From Methylovorus sp. MM2 (GTDB lineage: Bacteria > Pseudomonadota > Gammaproteobacteria > Burkholderiales > Methylophilaceae): a stretch of 64,000 bases of DNA. Below, one piece after another: positions 46,583 through 53,565 of this stretch (positions are counted from its first letter, which is position 1; each line of letters opens with the position of its first letter). The notes under the pieces are model-generated. The model was not told where the DNA came from. It was given only the letters and a program-made list of their open reading frames with translations, and made no database searches. The DNA lies in contig NZ_LXUF01000001.1 in NCBI RefSeq assembly GCF_001648895.1, forward strand, positions 372,001-436,000, in the 5' to 3' direction. The translations under genes and the position numbers were made by a program.

Positions 46583-48373
46583 ATGATTCCTGAGTCATTT
46601 ATCCAAGAGTTGCTTAATCGCGTTGATATCGTCAATGTGGTTGATCGTACTGTGCCGCTTAAAAAAGCGGGCGCGAATTACATGGCTTGCTGCCCGTTCC
46701 ACAATGAGAAATCCCCTTCTTTCACGGTAAGTCCAACCAAGCAGTTCTACCATTGTTTCGGTTGTGGTGCGCATGGTACAGCGGTTGGTTTTCTCATGGA
46801 GCATCAAGGCCTCAGTTTTGTTGAGGCGATCAATGAGCTTGCCAAGCAAGTCGGGATGATCGTCCCGCAGGAGACGCGTGACAACAACGAAACCAATCAG
46901 GCCTATAAAAAAGCCATGCCGGGTTTGCAAGAGGCGATGCAGCAGGCGAGCGATTATTACCGGGTGGAGTTGAAGAAGTCTCAGCGTGCAATCGAATATT
47001 TAAAAGGCCGAGGCCTCAGTGGGCAGATCGCTGCGCGCTTTCAGATGGGCTATTCCCCTGCCGGTTGGCAAAATCTGGCTAGCGTCTTTAGTGATTACCA
47101 ATCCGAAATGTTGAAGACTTCTGGGTTGGTGATCGATAACGATCAAGGGCGTCGATATGATCGCTTTCGTGATCGTGTGATGTTTCCGATCCATGACCAA
47201 AAAGGTCAGATCATTGGGTTTGGGGGGCGAGTGCTTACTACTGGTGCAGATGAGACCGCAGGGGTCTTCCCCGCTGGAGAGGCCGCTGAAGCAGCTCGAT
47301 CCAGCGTGAACGATGGGCCCAAATATCTAAACTCTCCTGAAACTCCTTTGTTTCAAAAAGGTCATGAATTATACGGGTTGTATTTAGCGCGTCGGGCAAT
47401 CCGTGATGCTGGTAGGGTTTTGGTCGTTGAAGGCTACATGGATGTCGTTGCGTTGGCGCAATATGGTATCGAATACGCTGTGGCTGCACTGGGTACGGCG
47501 ACAACTCCCCAGCACATTACCAAACTCATGCGCCAGACGGATGAGATCGTATTCTGTTTCGATGGTGATTCGGCTGGTCAGCGTGCGGCATGGCGCGCGG
47601 CAATGAATGCCTTGCCTGCATTGACTGATGGTTTACGTTTGAGCTTCTTGTTTTTGCCTAAAGAGCATGACCCCGATAGCTATGTGCGCGAATTTGGCAA
47701 AGAGGCGTTTGAGGCTGCCATGCAAACGGCAATGCCTTTGTCTCAATACATCATTCAATATCTGAGTGCTGAGAACAAACTGCAGTCGCAAGAAGATAAA
47801 GTGCAATTTCTGAATGAGGCTGAACCTATTCTCAAGCAGATTCAGGCACCTCGACTGGCACTATTATTGCGTAAACGAGTGGCGGAGTTGGCCGACATTT
47901 CGATGGATGAAATGTCTAGCATGATCAAACTACCTGATTTGGATAGGCGCCCGACAAAATCGGCGCCACGTCAGACGCGTACTACGGTTTCTTTGCAGCG
48001 TCGATTTGTATTGATGTTGTTGATGCAGCCATCCTTGGCTGAAGAGTCTGATCTTGGTTGGGTACAAGGTAGTGCAGAAGAGGATGTTTTGGTGCAGGTA
48101 GCTTTGAAAACCGCATTAACTTATCCGCAATCCAATACTGGCTCCCTGCTTCGGCATTTGGAGGGCGAGCTGGATGGCCGATTGGTGCGTGAAATTGGCC
48201 GTGAATTAGCGATTCTTGACGATAGTCTTGATTTTGCTCTTGAATTTCAAGGCGCACGCAAGCATTTAATGGATATGTATTTGCAACGTGACCGCAGCAA
48301 ATTGTTAGATACGCTCAAGGAAAAACCGCTCAGCGAATTAACCGAGCAGGAAAAAGCGCTCTTAAGGTTTTAA
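46583..48373 (+). CDS. dnaG: DNA primase DnaG
   Basis: A 596-aa bacterial primase. The N-terminal CHC2 zinc finger is CCPFHNEKSPSFTVSP and YHCFGCGAHGTAVGF (residues about 36-70). The RNA polymerase core with TOPRIM motifs includes VLVVEGYMDVVALAQYG (Glu) and EIVFCFDGDSAGQRAAWRA (Asp-x-Asp). The C-terminal helicase-binding domain ends LSELTEQEKALLRF. It makes RNA primers on lagging strands. It lies between the yqeY terminator and rpoD. Confidence 0.97.
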   Translation: MIPESFIQELLNRVDIVNVVDRTVPLKKAGANYMACCPFHNEKSPSFTVSPTKQFYHCFGCGAHGTAVGFLMEHQGLSFVEAINELAKQVGMIVPQETRDNNETNQAYKKAMPGLQEAMQQASDYYRVELKKSQRAIEYLKGRGLSGQIAARFQMGYSPAGWQNLASVFSDYQSEMLKTSGLVIDNDQGRRYDRFRDRVMFPIHDQKGQIIGFGGRVLTTGADETAGVFPAGEAAEAARSSVNDGPKYLNSPETPLFQKGHELYGLYLARRAIRDAGRVLVVEGYMDVVALAQYGIEYAVAALGTATTPQHITKLMRQTDEIVFCFDGDSAGQRAAWRAAMNALPALTDGLRLSFLFLPKEHDPDSYVREFGKEAFEAAMQTAMPLSQYIIQYLSAENKLQSQEDKVQFLNEAEPILKQIQAPRLALLLRKRVAELADISMDEMSSMIKLPDLDRRPTKSAPRQTRTTVSLQRRFVLMLLMQPSLAEESDLGWVQGSAEEDVLVQVALKTALTYPQSNTGSLLRHLEGELDGRLVREIGRELAILDDSLDFALEFQGARKHLMDMYLQRDRSKLLDTLKEKPLSELTEQEKALLRF

Positions 48374-48464
48374 CGGCGATTTTGCTAAAAAATGTATGTA
48401 AATTAAGTTATAATCTAGGGTTCTCCCGAAACCTTAATCAGGTTAAAAGAATTTGAGGTCAAGC

Positions 48465-50381
48465 ATGGCTAAAGAGCAACAAAACGAAAATGTGAACGAT
48501 AAGGTCGATGCTCCGGTAAACGACGCAGAAGCGCGCCGCACCAGACTTAAGTCACTGATTGTGCTTGGTAAAGAGCGTGGGTATCTAACTTACGCTGAAA
48601 TCAACGATCACCTGCCTGATGATGTGCAGGATTCTGAGCAGATCGATGGCATCATCGGCATGATCAACGACATGGGTATTCAGGTGTATGAAGAAGCGCC
48701 TGATGCTGAAGTTTTGCTGATGTCCGATGCACCCCCTCCAGTTGCCGATGAAGATGCCGTTGAAGAAGCTGAGCAAGCGCTCTCTACTGTAGATTCAGAA
48801 TTTGGCCGTACTACTGACCCTGTGCGCATGTATATGCGTGAAATGGGAACGGTTGACCTACTCACTCGCGAAGGCGAGATCGAGATCGCCAAACGTATCG
48901 AAGATGGTCTTAAACACATGGTGCAAGCGATTGCTGCTTGCCCGACCACCATTGCGGAATTGTTAGCACTCGTTGATAAAGTAGAAAAAGACGAACTTAG
49001 CGTTGATGACCTCGTTGATGGCTTGATCGATAGCGATGTTGGCATGGACGAAGCCATGGCTGTTGAAGCAGCTGGCGAAGAAGATGAAGAGGCTGGCGAA
49101 GAGGAAGATGAAGAGGATGATGACGGTGCCAAAGCTGCCGCTATCTCTGCTGAAGCTTTAGCACGTCTTAAGGAAGAAGTGCTGACACGTTTCGCTGTTA
49201 TTCGTGCATCTAATCAGAAAATGACCCTGATTCTTGAAGCCAAAGGTTCACAGGATAAAGAATATCAAAAGCTGCAATCTGCCATTCTGGAAGAGCTGAC
49301 AGCTTTCCGCTTCTCTGCAAAGCAAGTAGAAGCGTTATGTGATCATGTTCGCGGTATGGTGGATGAGATTCGCGGCCACGAGCGCAAGATCATGGAGTTC
49401 TGTGTAGATAAATCCGGTATGCCTCGCCCACACTTCATTAAAGTGTTCCCGGGCAATGAGGGCAATCTGGATTGGCTAGCTGGTGAACTGGCTGTCAATA
49501 AACCATACGTCGAACGTCTTGAGCGCTTTAAGCACTCTATCGTCGATCAGCAGCAACGTTTGCTTGATCTGCAAGCGCGTGTTGGTATTCCTATCAAGGA
49601 ACTTAAAGAGATCAACAAGCAGATGTCCACTGGCGAAGCCCGTGCGCGTCGGGCCAAACGTGAAATGATCGAAGCTAACTTGCGCCTCGTGATCTCTATC
49701 GCCAAGAAATACACAAACCGTGGTTTGCAGTTCTTGGATTTGATTCAAGAAGGCAATATCGGTTTGATGAAAGCCGTAGATAAATTCGAATATCGTCGCG
49801 GTTATAAATTCTCGACCTATGCAACATGGTGGATTCGTCAGGCGATCACGCGTTCTATCGCTGACCAAGCCCGCACGATTCGTATCCCAGTGCACATGAT
49901 CGAAACCATCAATAAGATGAACCGTATCAGCCGTCAGATTTTGCAAGAAACAGGTCTTGAGCCTGATCCTGCCACGTTGGCTGAAAAGATGGAAATGCCG
50001 GAAGATAAAATCCGTAAAATTCTTAAAATCTCCAAAGAACCGATTTCAATGGAAACACCAATCGGTGACGACGATGACTCACATCTTGGTGATTTTATCG
50101 AGGATATGGCAACGCTGGCACCGGTGGATGCGGCTGTTTACGCAAGCCTGCGTGATGCGACAAAAGAAGTGCTGGAGTCATTGACTGCGCGTGAAGCCAA
50201 AGTCTTACGTATGCGCTTCGGTATTGAAATGAATACTGACCATACACTGGAAGAGGTAGGCAAACAGTTTGACGTGACGCGTGAGCGTATTCGTCAGATT
50301 GAAGCAAAGGCTTTGCGTAAATTACGTCATCCAACTCGCTCAGAACGCTTACGTAGTTTCCTGGAAACAGGCAACGACTAA
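48465..50381 (+). CDS. rpoD: RNA polymerase sigma factor RpoD (sigma70)
   Basis: A 638-aa primary sigma factor. In order: region 1.1 (about 20-90), region 1.2 ([21 protein letters not shown]), an acidic non-conserved region rich in Asp/Glu (about 195-230), region 2 ([58 protein letters not shown]), region 3 and region 4 ([28 protein letters not shown]). The ATG at 48465 has GAGG at 48455-48458; an in-frame TTG four codons upstream overlaps that site. A TATAAT box at 48409-48414 suggests a private promoter. A tRNA gene follows 10 bp after the stop. Confidence 0.98.
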   Translation: MAKEQQNENVNDKVDAPVNDAEARRTRLKSLIVLGKERGYLTYAEINDHLPDDVQDSEQIDGIIGMINDMGIQVYEEAPDAEVLLMSDAPPPVADEDAVEEAEQALSTVDSEFGRTTDPVRMYMREMGTVDLLTREGEIEIAKRIEDGLKHMVQAIAACPTTIAELLALVDKVEKDELSVDDLVDGLIDSDVGMDEAMAVEAAGEEDEEAGEEEDEEDDDGAKAAAISAEALARLKEEVLTRFAVIRASNQKMTLILEAKGSQDKEYQKLQSAILEELTAFRFSAKQVEALCDHVRGMVDEIRGHERKIMEFCVDKSGMPRPHFIKVFPGNEGNLDWLAGELAVNKPYVERLERFKHSIVDQQQRLLDLQARVGIPIKELKEINKQMSTGEARARRAKREMIEANLRLVISIAKKYTNRGLQFLDLIQEGNIGLMKAVDKFEYRRGYKFSTYATWWIRQAITRSIADQARTIRIPVHMIETINKMNRISRQILQETGLEPDPATLAEKMEMPEDKIRKILKISKEPISMETPIGDDDDSHLGDFIEDMATLAPVDAAVYASLRDATKEVLESLTAREAKVLRMRFGIEMNTDHTLEEVGKQFDVTRERIRQIEAKALRKLRHPTRSERLRSFLETGND

Positions 50382-50390
50382 AAGGTTTTC

Positions 50391-50469
<79 letters not shown>

Positions 50470-50470
50470 A

Positions 50471-50953
50471 CTAGATCAACGGCTTAGGATTTATTCCTAG
50501 GCCGTTTTTCTTTCGCCGGGGGGGAAAATGTGGAAACGTCACCACATTGTTTTCCGCCTTAGATTCGATCCGTGCAGCCGCAGCCGTCAGATTATCCGTT
50601 GCAAATTTCGCGTATCGATCTACCATTTCCCTAGATTTCCAGCCACCTAAGTCTTTCAGTTCATCGCAGCTTGTTCCTGCCTGTCGATGCCATGAAGCCC
50701 ATGTATGCCTTAGATCATGAAAACGGAAGTCCTGAATCTCTGCTTTCTTTAAGGCATTGTGCCAAGCATCATTGGATAATTCCCATCCGATCGGCTTACC
50801 TTTATAAGTGAAGCAAAAACGTGGGTGTTTCCCGCGTTGCTGTTCCAATACTTCAATCGCATCACGATTCAGTGGTACGCCTCTCGGCGTTCCGTTCTTA
50901 GTCTGGTTTAACCAAGCTGTACGACGTACTAAATCAACTCGATCCCTCTTCAC
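50471..50953 (-). pseudogene. Truncated tyrosine-type phage integrase (C-terminal remnant)
   Basis: A 160-codon remnant matching the C-terminal catalytic half of phage-type integrases. Present are the beta-hairpin Lys ([12 protein letters not shown]), H-x2-R ([11 protein letters not shown]), a Trp in place of the second His (LGGWKSREM, a common variant) and the nucleophile Tyr (MVDRYAKF). The first catalytic Arg and the whole N-terminal DNA-binding half (about 200 aa) are missing. An in-frame stop lies three codons upstream (TGA), and no matching frame continues beyond. The gene abuts the tRNA, the usual place for the integrase of a tRNA-inserted element. It is probably inactive, fixing the island in place. 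Confidence 0.83.
50478..50509 (+). terminator. Hairpin terminator after tRNA, inside integrase 3' end
   Basis: The stem AACGGCTTAGGA / TCCTAGGCCGTT (one wobble) with loop TTTAT is followed by TTTTCTTT. It lies 9 bp past the tRNA CCA, and is made from codons for the last residues of the integrase. It could stop rpoD/tRNA transcription before it enters the island. Confidence 0.7.
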
Positions 50954-51101
50954 AAGATGTCATTTCTGAGCAGTGTGTTTTTCCATCGCATTGGAATTTT
51001 TTCGTATTAATAGGGGGGGTCAGGAACTATATCTATTGGTTTTGATAACCATTACCGGATTTTGATTCATATGGCCTAGTTGGCTAAGAGCAGTGTTTTT
51101 A

Positions 51102-51713
51102 TTAATATCTTCTTAATCTAGGATCATTAGTATTTCGGTGTGAAACCAGACATGCCAGAAAGCCAGCCTTTAGCCTAAGGAAAAGACTTTTAAGAATATG
51201 CCCCTGTTCATGTTCGAGTATAGCTAAATAGGTATATCCAAAAACGGCACCTCTTTTGATAGCTTTTACAAAATATTCACGCGCTTTAAATAAATTCTTT
51301 TTAACGCCCGTTCCTTCAAGGTACATCTTGCCTAGCATTAAGTAAGCAATGTGGTTTTCAGTATCTTCATCGACTATAGAATAATAATAAAAAGCTTTTT
51401 CGTAATCCTGGATTACTCCCTTACCAAAATAGAAAATTCTACCTAAAGCAAGCCAAGCCTCAACTGCTCCGACTTCATTTACGGCCATCCGATAATAAAA
51501 AAGGGCTTTTTCAAAATCTTGATTTACACCTTTTCCACCCCTCTCATAGATGGCACCAGCAAGTGTGTTTGCATGACTATATCCATCATTAATTAGAGCA
51601 ATAGTTTGAGTTAACGCTTCATAGTAATTTCCAAGTTCATACAAATTAAGAGCTTCATTAAAAAGGCGATTGTTTTGTTTAGGGAAGCTAAGGACGTTGT
51701 TGTTGATTTCCAA
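51102..51713 (-). CDS. Sel1-repeat protein, candidate immunity partner of orphan Rhs tip
   Basis: A 203-aa protein with three to four Sel1-like (TPR-type) repeats at about residues 45-165: ANTLAGAIYERGGKGVNQDFEKALFYYRMA, AWLALGRIFYFGKGVIQDYEKAFYYY and AYLMLGKMYLEGTGVKKNLFKAREYFVKA. There is no signal peptide, so it is likely cytosolic. Its start overlaps the end of the orphan Rhs tip by 26 bp, the position expected for an immunity gene. Sel1 repeats are protein-binding scaffolds and are used in some immunity proteins. The assignment as immunity is inferred from position. Confidence 0.75.
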   Translation of the reverse strand: MEINNNVLSFPKQNNRLFNEALNLYELGNYYEALTQTIALINDGYSHANTLAGAIYERGGKGVNQDFEKALFYYRMAVNEVGAVEAWLALGRIFYFGKGVIQDYEKAFYYYSIVDEDTENHIAYLMLGKMYLEGTGVKKNLFKAREYFVKAIKRGAVFGYTYLAILEHEQGHILKSLFLRLKAGFLACLVSHRNTNDPRLRRY

Positions 51714-52752
51714 TTTTCTTTTGTCCTATTAATTCAGCACCACGGCGAATGGATTCTTTTCGCTCAATATCTTGAATATAATCATCTGCAGGGTCACCCT
51801 TACAGATTCCTGTTCCAAGTACAAGTGCAAGAGTTGCATTTTTACATGGTTTTTTTAGTTTTGGTGCTATACGACAGACTGCTGCAGATGCTTCTGGAGC
51901 CCCAGTTGCCGCAATTGTAATGCCTGCTCCCGCTACGGCTGCAACCCCTCCGGCTTTTAAAGCAGCATGGCCCATCAGTCCAATTTGCGTAGCTTGATCT
52001 AATGTTACACCGCGCTGCAATCCACCTAGAGTTGCCCCAAGGAGTAGACCTTGCTCATCTATATAACTCACTGGGTTTCCTTCAACATAACCGTAAGCGT
52101 TTATTCCCCCTTTAAGCCCAATAGGATCACTCTCAATATATCGCCCCGTCCTAGAATTGTAATCCCGATAGTAGTTGTAGATAAGTCCACTCGCTGAATC
52201 ATAAAGCTGCCCAGGGAATCGTAGATTGTATGTGAAGGTTCCCAGCCCACTTGGATTGTCATTCGGCAGATTCGCCCCAAAGGCTTCTGAGAGCTCAGGT
52301 AGCCAGTGCCATACGGTTTGATTGGCTGCATTCTTGATGCGTCTAGGCGTATTGAGGTAATCCGCAAATACAAAGTAAGTCAGGCTTTGGATCGTGCTTG
52401 TGGTGTTCGGCACGATACGCACAGCATCGGCAATCACAGCGCCATTGCCTTGGCCACTTAAGCTGACAGTCAGGTTGTTAGCAATATCCAGATCATAACT
52501 TCCCAAGTAATTCCAGGTGCCACCACTCTTGGTCTGGTCTACCGTGACAGTTGTTGGGATACTGCCAGTCGTATTGGGGTTGATGGTGTAAGTCGCATTG
52601 GTGGCATTAGTGGTTGCGGCAATCCATCTGGCATAGACACGGTAATTCTGTGTGGCAGTCGGTGTGATGCTATAGAGTACATTGTCTGCCGTACTCGCGG
52701 TCGTCGTATGGTTGACGTAATTAGTACCGTAGTGCCCGTTGACGAGCGCCAA
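51688..52752 (-). CDS. Orphan Rhs tip: shared RHS core fragment plus distinct C-terminal domain
   Basis: A 354-aa fragment of an Rhs protein without signal peptide or YD-repeat shell. Residues about 10-215 repeat the golvesin-like and RHS core parts of the main Rhs gene almost exactly. After ESDPIGL the chain diverges (KGGINAYGYVEGNPVSYIDEQG) into an unrelated C-terminal domain of about 125 aa with a hydrophobic Gly/Ala stretch and three Cys. I do not recognise that toxin. Orphan tips next to full Rhs genes are known reservoirs for swapping toxin ends by recombination through the shared DNA. Whether it is translated is unclear. Confidence 0.72.
   Translation of the reverse strand: MALVNGHYGTNYVNHTTTASTADNVLYSITPTATQNYRVYARWIAATTNATNATYTINPNTTGSIPTTVTVDQTKSGGTWNYLGSYDLDIANNLTVSLSGQGNGAVIADAVRIVPNTTSTIQSLTYFVFADYLNTPRRIKNAANQTVWHWLPELSEAFGANLPNDNPSGLGTFTYNLRFPGQLYDSASGLIYNYYRDYNSRTGRYIESDPIGLKGGINAYGYVEGNPVSYIDEQGLLLGATLGGLQRGVTLDQATQIGLMGHAALKAGGVAAVAGAGITIAATGAPEASAAVCRIAPKLKKPCKNATLALVLGTGICKGDPADDYIQDIERKESIRRGAELIGQKKIGNQQQRP
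52115..52706. repeat. Direct repeat copy A (orphan Rhs tip), 592 bp
   Basis: Matches 54073-54664 at constant offset 1958 with no indel and no mismatch that I could find by eye. Beyond 52706 identity continues to about 52733 with three mismatches. It encodes the golvesin-like domain and RHS core. Such near-identity points to recent duplication or gene conversion. Confidence 0.85.
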
Positions 52753-52753
52753 T

Positions 52754-52909
52754 CTACGTTAGTTGGCGCTCACAAATTTTCTGTTCGTAATTCCAGCGTC
52801 CCCCGCTATCCAAACAACTATCAATCTTGATGTGCGCTCGAATCCAAACCACAGACAGAACTACCCCCAACGCTAGGATCACAGTAATAATCCATTTCTT
52901 TAGATTCAT
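52754..52909 (-). CDS. 51-aa membrane-anchored small protein, candidate orphan immunity
   Basis: A short ORF with start ATG at 52909, preceded by an AAGG site 9 bp upstream. It encodes MNLKKWIITVILALGVVLSV (one N-terminal membrane segment or signal anchor), then a short periplasmic piece DSCLDSGGRWNYEQKICE with two Cys. The C-x-D-x-G-G-x-W/N...C pattern resembles small proteins found beside Rhs and other polymorphic toxins; I recall this only as a general pattern and cannot verify it. It directly follows a decayed toxin tip (52919-53134), so an orphan immunity role is inferred. It is too short for most gene callers. Confidence 0.55.
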   Translation of the reverse strand: MNLKKWIITVILALGVVLSVVWIRAHIKIDSCLDSGGRWNYEQKICERQLT

Positions 52910-52918
52910 TTTTCAACC

Positions 52919-53134
52919 TTAGTAACTAGATGGTAAGCCATTAGGCCTAAACGAGCTACACACCATTTCGCAAGGCAACTGAGAGTTCCTTGCGCCGCTT
53001 CTGCCTGCCGCGTTAGCGACTTGATCTGCAGCCGATGCGCTGGCAGGATATCCTTTGATGTTTTGATCAACCCATTCACGCGTATCCGAAATAATGCACG
53101 CGACTTTCTCACCAGCCGAGCACGGCGAGAAGCT
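52919..53134 (-). pseudogene. Decayed Rhs toxin-tip remnant
   Basis: A 71-codon open stretch with no start codon of its own, ending TAA at 52919. It reads SFSPCSAGEKVACIISDTR and later EWVDQNIKGYPASASAADQ, ending CEMVCSSFRPNGLPSSY. The composition is protein-like, unlike the Arg/Leu-rich alternate frame (52906-53112) over the same DNA. Just upstream (about 53140-53175), in the same frame past a stop, a scrap reads DNAGRTTQL, like the YD-repeat DNAGRISQL of the main Rhs gene. It looks like the last part of an old Rhs tip whose 5' end was lost. The toxin family is unknown. Confidence 0.45.
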
Positions 53135-53250
53135 TCACATCAACTGGGTGGTGCGGCCAGCATTGTCACAATTATCGTGGCCTATTCCATACGTTCAAAG
53201 TATGTCCCCTAATTTCAAACAAAATAGCACACACATTAAGTTTTTGCGAT

Positions 53251-53565
53251 TCACTGCGTTGTGTACCAATTACCAACTAAATGAGTTAATGCTCCAATTT
53301 TATTCGTTTGTGCTGGAATACCTTTAGAGCAGTAAACCATAGCTCGTCCCTCTGTTTCATGTTCAGAAAAAACTACACAACTACCCATCGAATAAACTAA
53401 ATAATCAATAAACTCATCGTCGGTTTCATCTCCCCCTGAGAGTAGTATTTTCGCTTGCTTTGTAGCAGACCATCCATGAAGCGCTACCCAACGCCAAGAC
53501 CAGTTTGTAAATAACAGTGACATGGATATGGCTATTGCTACTAAAACTATAAGTGATTTTTTCAT
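53251..53565 (-). CDS. Putative immunity protein to Rhs L,D-transpeptidase-like toxin
   Basis: A 104-aa protein starting at the base where the Rhs gene ends (TAATG, 1-bp overlap), so the two are translationally coupled. The N-terminus is a signal or membrane anchor (MKKSLIVLVAIAISMSLLFT), putting the rest in the periplasm, where a peptidoglycan-active toxin would work. The body contains two Cys (MGSCVVF, MVYCSKG). I recognise no family. The immunity role is inferred from position, size and location. Confidence 0.75.
   Translation of the reverse strand: MKKSLIVLVAIAISMSLLFTNWSWRWVALHGWSATKQAKILLSGGDETDDEFIDYLVYSMGSCVVFSEHETEGRAMVYCSKGIPAQTNKIGALTHLVGNWYTTQ

Noticed and set aside
52906-53112. 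68-aa minus-strand ORF MRKSRALFRIRVNG...
   Set aside because: Arg/Leu/Lys-rich shadow composition; the overlapping frame ending at 52919 looks more protein-like and fits the Rhs tip context.
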